A DNA stretch of 64,000 nucleotides. It comes from Sphingobacteriales bacterium. GTDB lineage: Bacteria > Bacteroidota > Bacteroidia > Chitinophagales > Chitinophagaceae. The position numbers were made by a program, and so were the translations under genes. The stretch is taken from contig SEFT01000008.1 of NCBI GenBank assembly GCA_004144175.1, positions 62,001 through 126,000 on the forward strand. The letters are read 5' to 3'. The notes below the pieces were generated by a model. It searched no databases. It was not told the DNA's origin and saw only the letters and a program-made list of their open reading frames with translations. Below, in pieces: positions 33,183 through 42,224 of this stretch (the stretch's first letter is position 1; each line of letters opens with the position of its first letter).

Positions 33183-33213
33183 TTTCTGCGCTATGTTTTT
33201 TACATTAGTTTTG
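33183..33213 (+). promoter_or_regulatory. Promoter TTTC-N19-TAGTTTTG before the Fn3-like secreted protein
   Basis: TAGTTTTG at 33206-33213 fits TAnnTTTG, and TTTC lies 19 bp upstream as a near-consensus -33 box. It falls inside the first codons of the ORF-track start (33193), so the true start should be downstream, at 33220 or 33232. Confidence 0.5.
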
Positions 33214-33219
33214 GGGTCG

Positions 33220-34002
33220 ATGATCCGGAAGATGATTACAAGAGCGCTGTTTTTTATACTTATTGCTTTCTCCATTACCGCAAGTGCCCAGCCAATGCTG
33301 CCAGACATGGCCGCGGCCAGCGAGAAGGGTATTAACGTGCTGAGCTGGATGAGCCAGTTTGACGGTGTAAAGTCGATTGCCGTACAGCGCTCGTCTGACA
33401 GTGCACATAACTATACTACCGTTGGCTTTGTAAAAAACATCAAGAAAGGACGCCAGGCATTCATCGATGGCCATCCGCTGCCGGGTAACAACTGGTATCA
33501 ATTGTACATCGTTTTTAGCTCTGACCTTACCTGGTTCAGTAATCGGGTGAAGCTTGTTGTAGATAGCAATACCATTGCAAACAAAGGCGTACTGCCGCCA
33601 AACGATTCGCTTCAAAAACTGGCATCGAAAATAAAAATAGATACCGCGGCTGGGGGAGTAGTCTCGGGGAATCCTGCAGATACGTTACAAGGTCTTATTG
33701 ACAAACTGGTGATTGCCATACCCGACCCGGGCGAGATAAATGCGTATTCTTATGTCAAATCTCAATACGTATTCACGAATCCATTTACCGGCCATGTTAA
33801 TATGGAATTGCCTGAGGTAAAAGATTATCGGTACTCTATTCGCTTTTACGATGATAAGGACAAAAGGGTAATGGAAATACCACGCGTAGCAGAATCACCG
33901 ATCATTATCGATAAAAGGAATTTTAAGAAAAAAGGCCTTTACAAGTTCGACCTGATAAGGGATAACGAGAAAATGGAGACTGGTTACATAACCATCTACT
34001 AG
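33220..34002 (+). CDS. Secreted protein with Fn3-like region and sorting-domain-like C-terminus
   Basis: 260 aa from ATG 33220 (ATG 33232 also fits). A signal peptide (ITRALFFILIAFSITASAQ) precedes a fibronectin-III-like region, INVLSWMSQFDGVKSIAVQRSSDSAHNYTTVG. The end of the protein, YSIRFYDDKDKRVMEIPRV then IIIDKRNFKKKGLYKFDLIRDNEKMETGYITI, follows the layout of T9SS type A sorting domains, though the match is loose. Function unknown; surface attachment or adhesion is possible. Its stop overlaps that of the convergent gene through a shared CTAG. Confidence 0.68.
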   Translation: MIRKMITRALFFILIAFSITASAQPMLPDMAAASEKGINVLSWMSQFDGVKSIAVQRSSDSAHNYTTVGFVKNIKKGRQAFIDGHPLPGNNWYQLYIVFSSDLTWFSNRVKLVVDSNTIANKGVLPPNDSLQKLASKIKIDTAAGGVVSGNPADTLQGLIDKLVIAIPDPGEINAYSYVKSQYVFTNPFTGHVNMELPEVKDYRYSIRFYDDKDKRVMEIPRVAESPIIIDKRNFKKKGLYKFDLIRDNEKMETGYITIY

Positions 34003-34658
34003 AAGCTATCGTCCCACTGGTGCGGTTGCTGCATTTGTGCCCATTCAGGGCCCAGGCGGAAACGGCCGCCTGCATATAGCTTCATCATGCTCACCATCTC
34101 TTCTGCATCCCACGAATACACATTACGTGCAAACTTTACCGTATCGCCGGCGTAGTTAAAGAACAGGTTACCATCTTCGTGAATATTCTGAATAAGGTGC
34201 TCCTGTGTCTCAAAACCAAAATAGTCGAAGCAGCCACCTTTCAGCGGATGGTCGGTTTTGGAAGCCTTGCCGCCATAGTGCAGTGGCCCCGCTTTTTTCC
34301 ATTCATAACTACTGGTTACCTGGTTGAAAAGCGTGCGATGTATGAGCGTAAAATTTTGATTGTCCAGCAGTAGTGTCTCGGTAGAGAATATGCGCGAAAG
34401 CAGGCGATAGGCTGCCAACATATATAGTATAGCAGATCCCGACATCGATATCAGGCTCATGACAGCGCTCTCGGCTGGCAACAGGTATATCAGCAGCAAC
34501 GTGGTCATCCCGCAGGTAAACAGGAATTCGGTCCAGAACAGCATCTTTATCCGCACGGGCATGTTATTGCCGATAGTTATAGCCAGATGGTCTTCCCCCC
34601 AGTTATAAGATATCTTATTGGGTTTGGCTTTAGGTGTAGATGGCGCTGATATAACCAT
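33999..34658 (-). CDS. Two-helix membrane protein of unknown function
   Basis: 219 aa. An N-terminal cytoplasmic stretch of about 40 residues precedes two adjacent membrane helices (FLFTCGMTTLLLIYLLPAES and VMSLISMSGSAILYMLAAYRLL). A C-terminal soluble domain rich in aromatic residues follows, with YEWKKAGPLHYGG, GCFDYFGFETQEHL and WDAEEMVSMMKLYAGGRF. The layout of two helices then a beta-rich region resembles bacterial PH-domain-like membrane proteins, but no family can be named. It lies 11 bp after lipB and may be co-transcribed with it. It shares CTAG with the convergent gene's stop. Confidence 0.65.
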   Translation of the reverse strand: MVISAPSTPKAKPNKISYNWGEDHLAITIGNNMPVRIKMLFWTEFLFTCGMTTLLLIYLLPAESAVMSLISMSGSAILYMLAAYRLLSRIFSTETLLLDNQNFTLIHRTLFNQVTSSYEWKKAGPLHYGGKASKTDHPLKGGCFDYFGFETQEHLIQNIHEDGNLFFNYAGDTVKFARNVYSWDAEEMVSMMKLYAGGRFRLGPEWAQMQQPHQWDDSF

Positions 34659-34669
34659 ATTCTAAGATA

Positions 34670-35410
34670 TTAACTACCGACGATATTGTGGAGCTTCGAT
34701 TGTAATATATCTGCAATAAATACTTTGCCAAACTCGTCTTTGAGTATCTCCTTTACTTCCGCTTCGTCTACTTGCCTACCTAGTTCCTGCTGTAGGGAAG
34801 TCACTTTTTTGTCGGTAATGCCACAGGGCACTATATGCCCGAAGTAGCTCAGGTCTGCATTTACATTAAAGGCAAATCCGTGTATGGTTATCCACCTGCT
34901 GCACCTTACGCCCATAGCGCATATCTTACGCGCCTTATTAGGGTCTTCGGGGTCCAGCCATACGCCTGTAGCGCCTTTCAGCCGGTCGGCGGCTATACCA
35001 TAATGCGCCAGCGTATTGATTATCACCTCTTCCAGGCTGCGCATATACTTACCAAGGTCGGTAAAGAAATGCTCGAGGTCCAGCACGGGATAGCCAACGA
35101 TCTGGCCCGGGCCATGGTAGGTAATGTCACCGCCGCGGTTTGTTTTATAGAACGATACATTCAGTTCCTTTAAACGGTTATCCCCAATCAGCAGGTTTTC
35201 CATGTGACCGCTTTTCCCCAAAGTGTAGACGTGCGGATGCTCACAGAAGAACAGATGGTTTTCGGTACGCGCATCTTCCGGCCATTCCGCTTCGGGCAGG
35301 TTATGTCGCAGGGCTTTAGCCTTCAGGCCCCTTTGTAAAATAGCCTCCTGCATATCCCATGCTGCGCCATATTCTATCAAGCCCAAATCTTCAAAATGGA
35401 TGGTTCGCAT
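34670..35410 (-). CDS. lipB: Octanoyltransferase LipB
   Basis: 246 aa. Transfers octanoyl from acyl carrier protein to the lipoyl domains of 2-oxoacid dehydrogenases, the first step of lipoate synthesis. The family motif RGGDITYHGPGQIVGYPVLDL is near residue 90, KICAMGVRCSRWITIHGFAFNVN holds the active-site Lys and Cys region, and FGHIVPCGI follows. ATG 35410 is preferred over the TTG three codons earlier; a TAATTTTG element lies 17 nt before it. lpdA, a user of the product, is about 4 kb away. lipA is not in the window. Confidence 0.94.
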   Translation of the reverse strand: MRTIHFEDLGLIEYGAAWDMQEAILQRGLKAKALRHNLPEAEWPEDARTENHLFFCEHPHVYTLGKSGHMENLLIGDNRLKELNVSFYKTNRGGDITYHGPGQIVGYPVLDLEHFFTDLGKYMRSLEEVIINTLAHYGIAADRLKGATGVWLDPEDPNKARKICAMGVRCSRWITIHGFAFNVNADLSYFGHIVPCGITDKKVTSLQQELGRQVDEAEVKEILKDEFGKVFIADILQSKLHNIVGS

Positions 35411-35427
35411 ACGTCTCAAATGAGCTA

Positions 35428-35435
35428 CAAAATTA
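35428..35435 (-). promoter_or_regulatory. -7 element (TAATTTTG) upstream of lipB
   Basis: TAATTTTG on the minus strand ends 17 nt before the lipB ATG and fits TAnnTTTG. Confidence 0.45.
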
Positions 35436-35555
35436 ACGATTTCCTACCCCTAAAAATCACGCTGGCACTATGGTTATATAGAATATTGGATTATCGTTTT
35501 ATTAACACTAATTCAATTACATTTGTTATAATACTTTACTAACTATTAGACGATT

Positions 35556-37751
35556 ATGCTGAGATTCATGAAGAATAAGATTCTCATACCGCTATTGATC
35601 CTTGGTGCGTTGGCTACCTTTTTTTCTTTCAAATATAGCGGAGGTGAGCAGAACGATGATCAAAGAAAAACACTTGTATTACAGACGGTTGTAAAAGCAA
35701 TAAATCAGGGCCATTTCAGCCCTCAAAAAATAAACGATTCATTTTCCACAAGGGTTTATAACAAGCTACTTAACACGCTTGACTATGAGAAGAAATTCTT
35801 TACGCAAGCCGATATCAACCAACTAAAGCAATATCAGTTTCAGATAGATGACCAGATCAACAATGGTTCGGTCGAGTTCTTTACAAAGCTGGACGCTATT
35901 TTCCAAAAACGCATCAGTGATGGAGAAGCTTACTATAAGGATATGCTGAGCCGTCCGTTTTCTTTTACCGGTAATGAGCAGGTAGAACTGAATGGCGAAA
36001 AAATTGACTGGGCTGCTGGTGATGAGGCACTGAAAGACCGCTGGAATAAAGTACTGAAGTATCGTGTACTGGCCCGGTATGTGGATGCCAAGAAAGCGCA
36101 GGAAAAATCAAAAGACAGCCTGACTGCTGCCGGTAAATTTAAAACCGATGCGGAACTGGAGCAGGAAGCACGCGATGCAGTCCGCAAGAATCAGGACCTG
36201 TATTTCAAACGCCTTCGTAAGATAGATGATAAGGAACGTTTCACGCTTTATGTAAATTCCATTACCAATAGCCAAGACCCGCATACCGACTATCTACCGC
36301 CAATTGATAAGCAACGCTTTGATGAGTCGATGTCCGGAACATTCTTCGGTATTGGTGCACAGCTAAAAGACGAGGATGGCAAGATCAAGATAGCATCGGT
36401 AATAGCCGGTAGCCCGAGCTGGAAACAAGGCCGACTGAAAGCTGGCGACGAGATACAAAAAGTGGCACAAGGAGCAGACGAGCCTGTAGACATACAGGGT
36501 TACGATATAGAAGATGCAGTAAAATTGATACGCGGTAAGAAGGGTACAGAAGTACGCCTTACTGTAAAGAAGGTAAACGGTGCTACAGAAGTTATTCCCA
36601 TCATACGTGGCGAAGTGCTGCTGGACGATGTGTTCGCAAAATCGGCGCTTATACAAGGCCCTACCGGCCCGATAGGCTACATATACCTGCCGGAGTTCTA
36701 CTCTGACTTCCAGAACATCAACGGCCGCCGCAGCGCCGAAGATGTGGGCAAAGAAGTTGCCAAGTTGAAAAATGCAGGTGTAACAGGTATCATCCTCGAC
36801 CTGCGTAATAACGGTGGTGGTTCGCTGAGCGATGTGGTAGATATGTCTGGCTTGTTCATCGACCAGGGACCTATTGTACAGGTGAAGAGCAGCAATGCAT
36901 CTCCAATGACCCTGCGCGACCAGAATAAGGGTATTCAGTACGACGGCCCGCTGGTAGTGATGGTAAACCAGAACAGCGCATCAGCATCTGAGATACTGGC
37001 TGCTGCCATGCAGGATTATAAGCGCGCTGTAATTGTCGGCTCTACTACTTATGGCAAGGGTACCGTGCAAAAGCTTATTTCGCTTGACGACTTTATGAGC
37101 ATGAGCGATCGTTTGGGCGGCCTTGTACAAAACCGGGAATCCGGTAAAGCCGGCGAAAGCGAAGATGCCATCGGTTCATTGAAGTTGACTGTACAGAAGT
37201 TCTATCGTGTAAATGGTGGCTCTACGCAGCTAAAAGGTGTGGTGCCGGATATCGACCTTCCGGATCCTTATCAGCATATAGATATGGGTGAGCGTCGCGA
37301 TAAGGCTGCATTGAAATGGGATGAGATACCTGCTGCTAACTATAATATCGTTTCTAACCCTGTGAACGTAGCTCAGATAGCTGCCGCAAGCAAAAAGCGT
37401 GTATCTAACAATGCTACATTCGATCTGATAAAGGAAAGTGCAAAACGCATGAAGCAGCAGCAGGACGATAACCAGTATGCGCTGAATGAAAATGGCTATC
37501 GTAAACAACTGGAAGAAGCGAATGCTACTTCTAAGAAGATGGAAGAACTGGAGAAGAAGGTAACTCCGCTCAACATCACCAACCTTCAGGAAGATATGGC
37601 CCGTATCAACATGGATAGCTCAACCATCCAGAAGAATAGTGAGTGGCTTAAGAACATGAAGAAAGACATTTACCTGGCCGAAACGATCAACATTATCGCC
37701 GATATCGCCAAGCAAAATGTGAAAGTTAGCATGGGTGAGAATAAGAGATAA
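35556..37751 (+). CDS. Carboxy-terminal processing protease (S41A, Prc/Tsp-like)
   Basis: 731 aa. A signal anchor (ILIPLLILGALATFFSF) precedes a long helical N-domain (about 40-230), a PDZ domain (about 245-335, with GTFFGIGAQLKDEDGKIKIASVIAGSPSW) and the S41 protease core. The catalytic Ser lies in NQNSASASEILAAAMQ around residue 475, and the catalytic Lys in STTYGKGTVQ. A C-terminal helical domain like that of Prc finishes the protein. It degrades or trims envelope proteins by their C-termini in the periplasm. Length and layout match the Prc/Tsp subgroup rather than short CtpA forms. A strong terminator follows. Confidence 0.93.
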   Translation: MLRFMKNKILIPLLILGALATFFSFKYSGGEQNDDQRKTLVLQTVVKAINQGHFSPQKINDSFSTRVYNKLLNTLDYEKKFFTQADINQLKQYQFQIDDQINNGSVEFFTKLDAIFQKRISDGEAYYKDMLSRPFSFTGNEQVELNGEKIDWAAGDEALKDRWNKVLKYRVLARYVDAKKAQEKSKDSLTAAGKFKTDAELEQEARDAVRKNQDLYFKRLRKIDDKERFTLYVNSITNSQDPHTDYLPPIDKQRFDESMSGTFFGIGAQLKDEDGKIKIASVIAGSPSWKQGRLKAGDEIQKVAQGADEPVDIQGYDIEDAVKLIRGKKGTEVRLTVKKVNGATEVIPIIRGEVLLDDVFAKSALIQGPTGPIGYIYLPEFYSDFQNINGRRSAEDVGKEVAKLKNAGVTGIILDLRNNGGGSLSDVVDMSGLFIDQGPIVQVKSSNASPMTLRDQNKGIQYDGPLVVMVNQNSASASEILAAAMQDYKRAVIVGSTTYGKGTVQKLISLDDFMSMSDRLGGLVQNRESGKAGESEDAIGSLKLTVQKFYRVNGGSTQLKGVVPDIDLPDPYQHIDMGERRDKAALKWDEIPAANYNIVSNPVNVAQIAAASKKRVSNNATFDLIKESAKRMKQQQDDNQYALNENGYRKQLEEANATSKKMEELEKKVTPLNITNLQEDMARINMDSSTIQKNSEWLKNMKKDIYLAETINIIADIAKQNVKVSMGENKR

Positions 37752-37773
37752 GTTTAAGCTGATATCATAATAC

Positions 37774-37804
37774 AAGCCGCTCAATTTCGTTGAGCGGCTT
37801 TTTT
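37774..37804 (+). terminator. Terminator of the processing protease gene
   Basis: An 11 bp stem (AAGCCGCTCAA / TTGAGCGGCTT) with a short loop and six T residues on the plus strand. The tracked start of the next gene (37790) lies inside it. Confidence 0.93.
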
Positions 37805-37810
37805 GCGTCT

Positions 37811-38692
37811 ATGAAATATTACAGACACTTTCTTCGTTCTTGGATTATGAACCGTATCAAAAAGTATATCTTTCATAAGAACGTACGAATAAGGGCTGCA
37901 ATATCCACGCTATACATCCTTGCCGGCATTATTGTTAACTTCTTTCTGTTGCAAGTATATTGTATGCCTGTATGGTGGGCAGCAATATGCTTTATACTCT
38001 GCAGCATTGCCAGCATTTGGTTCCCTTTTTTGAGGAACAAGTTTCTTGTTGCTGTCGCCTCTTTTCTATTGGGCGTCGCAGTTCTGGTCTTTACTTATTG
38101 CCATCTTTTTTTGTGGGGCGTACCACATTCGCTATGGTCGTTATTTACCTCAGTTTTTGGGTCATTACTTGGTTATTTATTAGGTATTCTTGTATTCGGA
38201 GGCGGACTGCTGGCATTTATTCCCCTTTATTTTTTATACCATATTTATAAATATTACCGTTCAGGCAACGTCAATAAACGTTCATTCCGGGCGGGGTTGT
38301 TGTTGCCCCTATTGCCTCTGTGTATCTATTGTTACGGCTTCAAGAATAGTTTTGAACAGTTTAAGTCGGCATACATGGCATATCCCAAACCTCATCTTAA
38401 TCTCTCTAAATTTAAACCCGACTTTTATACAGAAAGGGTCCTCGGTATCGGAATAAAGTACCATATACTACTCGAATTTATATACGACGGATGGCGCCCT
38501 CCCATGCACGACCCTTTTCTAAATATCAGCATTTGGTTTTACTCACTTAAGGGTTATCCTCTTATCGGTTTATCAGACCAGGTAAAGTATTATCAACTAC
38601 TGTTTCCGGATAAGCCGGTTTTAGTTTGGTGTCCGTGTTCTTATTCGTATGATGGTCTTGGCTATTTCAGGCAGCCTCCCACAAGCGATTGA
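37811..38692 (+). CDS. Membrane protein of unknown function
   Basis: 293 aa from ATG 37811; ATG 37847 is an alternative. The tracked start (37790) is inside a terminator and is rejected. Four or five hydrophobic segments lie in the first 170 residues (for example TLYILAGIIVNFFLLQVY, AICFILCSIASIWF and FGSLLGYLLGILVFGGGLLAFIPLYFLYHIY). A soluble C-terminal domain with many aromatic residues and GIKYHILLEFIYDGWRP, SIWFYSLKG and VWCPCSYSYDG follows. A/T content is higher than in neighbours (Phe/Tyr/Ile-rich). No family recognised; transcription may depend on read-through. Confidence 0.6.
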   Translation: MKYYRHFLRSWIMNRIKKYIFHKNVRIRAAISTLYILAGIIVNFFLLQVYCMPVWWAAICFILCSIASIWFPFLRNKFLVAVASFLLGVAVLVFTYCHLFLWGVPHSLWSLFTSVFGSLLGYLLGILVFGGGLLAFIPLYFLYHIYKYYRSGNVNKRSFRAGLLLPLLPLCIYCYGFKNSFEQFKSAYMAYPKPHLNLSKFKPDFYTERVLGIGIKYHILLEFIYDGWRPPMHDPFLNISIWFYSLKGYPLIGLSDQVKYYQLLFPDKPVLVWCPCSYSYDGLGYFRQPPTSD

Positions 38693-38715
38693 TGGTTTAT
38701 TTGTAGGTTTGCGTC

Positions 38716-39129
38716 ATGTCAACCCCCAAGTTCACATCTGCTCTCGGTATACAGTTCATGGTACAGGAAGACCCCAATAAACCACATGTGGTATTGCTGC
38801 TCGTTGAAGACCGCGAAAGCTCGATAGAGGCTTACGATCATCTGAAGCAAAACTATCCGCTGGGCAGCCTGCGTATGGATATGATGGAAACAGGTGACGG
38901 AACAATCATCGTGCGGCTCAGCGAAATGAAGACCGGCGATGCCATTGCCAATATGGAGCTTTCTTACAATCAGCCACAGTTGCTGTCGTTTGCAGAGAAA
39001 GCGCATAAGGAAACGCCGTTCGTGCTGATACCTGCATTATATACTTCGCCGGATGCTCCGTTACAACCCCTGCTGGGTAGTGATAGTAAAACAGTATTGA
39101 CGGTGAGCGGATATAACCTTATTTCATAG
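38716..39129 (+). CDS. Conserved-looking protein of unknown function (137 aa)
   Basis: No family recognised. 137 aa, soluble, no signal peptide or membrane segment. It begins TPKFTSALGIQFMVQEDPNKPHVVLLLVED, continues with LKQNYPLGSLRMDMMETGDGTIIVRLSEMKTGDAIANMELSYNQ, and ends LTVSGYNLIS. The alternating beta/alpha pattern looks like a compact domain. It lies 23 bp after a membrane-protein gene on the same strand and is closed by a hairpin shared with lepA. Confidence 0.6.
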   Translation: MSTPKFTSALGIQFMVQEDPNKPHVVLLLVEDRESSIEAYDHLKQNYPLGSLRMDMMETGDGTIIVRLSEMKTGDAIANMELSYNQPQLLSFAEKAHKETPFVLIPALYTSPDAPLQPLLGSDSKTVLTVSGYNLIS

Positions 39130-39143
39130 CACAGTAAACGAAA

Positions 39144-39166
39144 AAAGCAGGCATAAAGCCTGCTTT
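39144..39166. terminator. Bidirectional terminator between the 137-aa gene and lepA
   Basis: A 9 bp stem (AAAGCAGGC / GCCTGCTTT) with a 5 nt loop, and TTTTTTCG on the minus strand, fitting the end of the lepA transcript. The plus-strand tail is weaker. Confidence 0.87.
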
Positions 39167-39187
39167 CAATATATTAATAAGACCAGA

Positions 39188-40984
39188 TCAATCATCCAGT
39201 TTCAACACCGCCAGGAATGCTTCCTGAGGCACATCTACACTGCCTATCTGGCGCATACGTTTCTTACCTTCTTTCTGCTTCTCCAGTAGCTTGCGCTTAC
39301 GGCTGATGTCACCACCATAACACTTAGCCGTAACGTCCTTACGCATAGCCGATATGGTCTCGCGGGCTACTATCTTGGCACCAACTGCAGCCTGTATAGC
39401 AATCATAAATTGCTGGCGCGGCAGCAGTTCTTTCAGTTTTGAGCAAAGCTTACGGCCAAAGTCCTGTGCACGGCTGCGGTGTATCAGGGCGCTCAAGGCG
39501 TCTACTTTATCGCCGTTCAGCAGAATATCCATCTTGGCGATATCGCTCTCACGATAGTCAAGCGGATGGTAATCGAACGATGCATAGCCACGGGTCGACG
39601 ATTTCAGCTTATCATAAAAGTCGAATACGATCTCGGTAAGTGGCATTTCAAATATTAGCTCCACACGGGTAGGGGTCAGGTAATGCTGATTTATCAGCAG
39701 GCCACGCTTACCCAGGCACAGGCTCATGATATTGCCTATATAGTCGGGCTTGGTAATGATCTGTGCACGGATGAAAGGCTCCTCGATACGGTCGAGGCGG
39801 CTCGGGTCCGGCATTTCGCTCGGGTTATTTACAATGATTTTCTTCTCCTTATCAGCTGTGAGATAAGCGTAAAAGCTAACGTTCGGTACCGTCGTGATCA
39901 CCGTCTGGTTGAACTCGCGCTCTAACCGCTCCTGGATGATCTCCATGTGTAGCATACCCAGGAAGCCACAACGGAAACCAAAGCCTAGTGCCTGCGATGT
40001 CTCCGGCTCAAAGCTCAGCGAAGCATCGTTCAACTGTAGCTTTTCCATACAATCGCGAAGCTCTTCAAAGTCATCGGTCTCTACCGGGAAGATACCGGCA
40101 AATACCATTGGCTTTACTTCCTCAAATCCCTTTACACCTTCTGTTATTGGGTTGTTGGCAAGTGTAATGGTATCACCCACTTTTACATCTTTGGCATTTT
40201 TGATACCGGTAATGATATAGCCAACATCGCCGGTATGTACTACTTGCTTTGGAGCAAGCCCCATCTTCAGGATGCCCACTTCATCGGCATTGTAGTCATT
40301 ACCTGTATGGAAGAATTGGATTTTATCATTCTTTCTTAGCGTACCGTTGAATATGCGGTAGTAAGCTATGATACCACGGAACGAGTTGAACACACTATCG
40401 AAGATAAGCGCTTGTAAAGGAGCTTCCGGGTCACCCTTTGGTGCCGGTATGCGCTCGATGATAGCAGTCATAATATCTTCAATACCAATACCGCTTTTGC
40501 CCGATGCCAATATGATCTCCTCCGGCTTGCAGCCTATCAGGTCAACAATCTGGTCCGTCACTTCCGGTATCATGGCACCATCCATGTCTATCTTATTGAT
40601 GACAGGGACAATTTCAAGGTCGTTCTCAAGCGCCAGGTAAAGGTTAGATATAGTTTGCGCCTGAATACCCTGCGACGCATCTACCAGCAGTAGTGCGCCT
40701 TCGCAGGCAGCCAGTGCGCGGCTCACTTCATACGAAAAGTCGACGTGGCCGGGAGTGTCTATGAGGTTCAGAGTGTATTTCTGTCCCTTAAACTCATAGT
40801 CCATCTGTATGGCATGGCTCTTAATAGTAATACCCTTCTCACGTTCCAGGTCCATGTCGTCCAGTACCTGCGCCTGCATATCTCTGTCCGATATAGTCTT
40901 GGTAAACTCCAGCAATCGGTCGGCAAGTGTACTCTTACCGTGGTCGATATGGGCTATGATACAGAAATTCCGAATGTTTTGCAT
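39188..40984 (-). CDS. lepA: Elongation factor 4 (LepA GTPase)
   Basis: 598 aa, the standard length. GTPase motifs are AHIDHGKST (G1), [18 protein letters not shown] (G3) and INKIDMDG (G4). Domain II, the EF-G-like domains and the LepA-specific C-terminal domain (ending in [24 protein letters not shown]) follow. LepA acts on ribosomes, in back-translocation or 30S biogenesis according to different studies. A TACCTTTG element lies 16 nt before the ATG. Single-gene unit. Confidence 0.97.
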   Translation of the reverse strand: MQNIRNFCIIAHIDHGKSTLADRLLEFTKTISDRDMQAQVLDDMDLEREKGITIKSHAIQMDYEFKGQKYTLNLIDTPGHVDFSYEVSRALAACEGALLLVDASQGIQAQTISNLYLALENDLEIVPVINKIDMDGAMIPEVTDQIVDLIGCKPEEIILASGKSGIGIEDIMTAIIERIPAPKGDPEAPLQALIFDSVFNSFRGIIAYYRIFNGTLRKNDKIQFFHTGNDYNADEVGILKMGLAPKQVVHTGDVGYIITGIKNAKDVKVGDTITLANNPITEGVKGFEEVKPMVFAGIFPVETDDFEELRDCMEKLQLNDASLSFEPETSQALGFGFRCGFLGMLHMEIIQERLEREFNQTVITTVPNVSFYAYLTADKEKKIIVNNPSEMPDPSRLDRIEEPFIRAQIITKPDYIGNIMSLCLGKRGLLINQHYLTPTRVELIFEMPLTEIVFDFYDKLKSSTRGYASFDYHPLDYRESDIAKMDILLNGDKVDALSALIHRSRAQDFGRKLCSKLKELLPRQQFMIAIQAAVGAKIVARETISAMRKDVTAKCYGGDISRKRKLLEKQKEGKKRMRQIGSVDVPQEAFLAVLKLDD

Positions 40985-41000
40985 ATAAATAAAAGAGTTG

Positions 41001-41008
41001 CAAAGGTA
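41001..41008 (-). promoter_or_regulatory. -7 element (TACCTTTG) of lepA
   Basis: TACCTTTG on the minus strand fits the consensus and ends 16 nt before the lepA ATG. A TTTTCC box lies about 16-19 bp further upstream. Confidence 0.5.
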
Positions 41009-41175
41009 AGCTTTTTTAAGGCGGAAAACGTTGTGTCCTGGTAGCTTTTTAAGATATGCCGACGTTCAGCGGGCGTATGGAATAAGCGATTAACGTAGCT
41101 CTGCAATGGCATGGTTTTAATCATTTCTTACCTGAGACATTGTCTTATAAAGGACCAATTAAATTGCAACTTATT

Positions 41176-41334
41176 ATGAAAAAATATCAGTTATTAACGT
41201 TGTTTGTTTTCCTTTTGGGGCTTAGCAGCTGCGAGCTTATAGGGGACATTTTTCAGGCAGGTATGGTAGTGGGCGTGCTGGCAGTAGTGCTGGTTATAGC
41301 GCTGATACTCTTTATACTGCGAAAAATATTCTAA
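41176..41334 (+). CDS. Small lipoprotein with a membrane helix
   Basis: 52 aa from ATG 41176; the tracked start adds 12 residues with no signal character. A lipoprotein signal (LLTLFVFLLGLSSC) with the lipobox Cys is followed only by ELIGDIFQAGM and one more hydrophobic helix, VVGVLAVVLVIALILFIL, ending RKIF. Such tiny proteins occur widely in Bacteroidota and are often misannotated as phosphatidate cytidylyltransferase; no enzyme domain is present here. Its role is unknown. It lies 40 bp before the YtxH-like gene on the same strand. Confidence 0.65.
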   Translation: MKKYQLLTLFVFLLGLSSCELIGDIFQAGMVVGVLAVVLVIALILFILRKIF

Positions 41335-41374
41335 ACATAAAATCTACATTTCACAAACCTAAAATACAACAACT

Positions 41375-41671
41375 ATGGCTTCTAAATTTTTAGCAGGTGC
41401 ATTGCTGGGCCTTGTAGCGGGACTGCTGCTGGCACCCGATAAAGGCGAAAATACACGTGCAACCCTGGCTGATACTGCCGGTAAATGGAGAGATAAGTTT
41501 AATCACCTGACAGGTGCCAGCGAACTTGGTCTGGATGACCTGCGCGAATACCTCGACCGTAACATTGGCGGCCTTAGTAACGATGTGAAACATAGGATAC
41601 TGACGATACTCGATGAGCATACAGATAATGTATACACACCAAAATCGCATGTTGGCGACGGCATTGGTTAA
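41375..41671 (+). CDS. YtxH domain-containing protein
   Basis: 98 aa. It opens with the YtxH pattern: a Gly/Ala/Leu-rich helix (KFLAGALLGLVAGLLLAPDKGENTR) and then a charged amphipathic region (ATLADTAGKWRDKFNHLTG), ending with an additional helical segment (LDDLREYLDRNIGGLSNDVKHRIL). YtxH proteins are small membrane-associated stress proteins of Gram-positive and Bacteroidota species; function is not well defined. It probably shares a transcript with the small lipoprotein upstream. Confidence 0.8.
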   Translation: MASKFLAGALLGLVAGLLLAPDKGENTRATLADTAGKWRDKFNHLTGASELGLDDLREYLDRNIGGLSNDVKHRILTILDEHTDNVYTPKSHVGDGIG

Positions 41672-41690
41672 TAAGCGTATTTGAATAAAT

Positions 41691-41719
41691 AAGCGGGATA
41701 GTGTCATACTATCCCGCTT
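41691..41719. terminator. Bidirectional terminator between YtxH and the lipoprotein genes
   Basis: A 12 bp stem (AAGCGGGATAGT / ACTATCCCGCTT) with a 5 nt loop. It separates two converging transcripts. Confidence 0.87.
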
Positions 41720-41725
41720 GTTACT

Positions 41726-42199
41726 TTAGTTGATCAGTACTGCAAACTCGCCTTCCGTCAGCTTCATGTTGATGTTATTGAAGGTGCTTTGCAAGGAAAA
41801 CTCAAACCGGCCAATCACTGCTTTTTCAGTGACCTCCGTAAGTTTTACCCACCCATAACTGTCCCGGTACTCAACACCATCTTGTATAAATGTAACCTTT
41901 GAAGCACCGTTCAGTTGATAAGTTTGTGCACCCCTGAATGGTGTCAGTTCGATTGTCATCTTATTATTTCCCTCTTTGAAGAAATAGATAGCCAGGTCGC
42001 CGTTTTTCTTGCGTGTAGCATATCCGCTTGCGAGGCTCCATCCATAGGTGTCATCTCTTATAGCCGTTACAACATCTACCGCTTGCTGTGATGTCATTCC
42101 GCCGCCACCGGTATTGTTATAAAAATTACTTTTTTCGCAAGAAGAGCATAGGGCTAGTGCCGCAAAAAGATAGATAGATAGTTTTTTTAGGTTGTTCAT
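41726..42199 (-). CDS. Lipoprotein of unknown function, paralogue of the next gene
   Basis: 157 aa. The lipoprotein signal is LSIYLFAALALCSSC. The mature part is beta-rich with WSLASGYATRKKNGDLAIYF, TIELTPFRGAQTYQLNGASKVTFIQDGVEYRDSYGWVKLTEVTEKAVIGRFEFSLQ and an end TEGEFAVLIN. The segments FxGxQTYxLxG, a following Ile/Val-x-x-x-D-x-V-x-Y strand, GRF and TEGEF-x-V are shared with the adjacent gene. No family could be named with confidence; small beta-sandwich lipoproteins of this general shape are common in Bacteroidota. Confidence 0.68.
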   Translation of the reverse strand: MNNLKKLSIYLFAALALCSSCEKSNFYNNTGGGGMTSQQAVDVVTAIRDDTYGWSLASGYATRKKNGDLAIYFFKEGNNKMTIELTPFRGAQTYQLNGASKVTFIQDGVEYRDSYGWVKLTEVTEKAVIGRFEFSLQSTFNNINMKLTEGEFAVLIN

Positions 42200-42224
42200 A
42201 GGATGTATAGTTTGTTATACTAAG

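Noticed and set aside
41140-41175. Extended start of the small lipoprotein (SYKGPIKLQLI)
   Set aside because: It adds non-signal residues before a clean lipoprotein signal that begins at ATG 41176.
41176-41334. Phosphatidate cytidylyltransferase annotation for the 52-aa protein
   Set aside because: The name is often carried over in databases, but the protein is far too short and has no CDP-alcohol or cytidylyltransferase motif.
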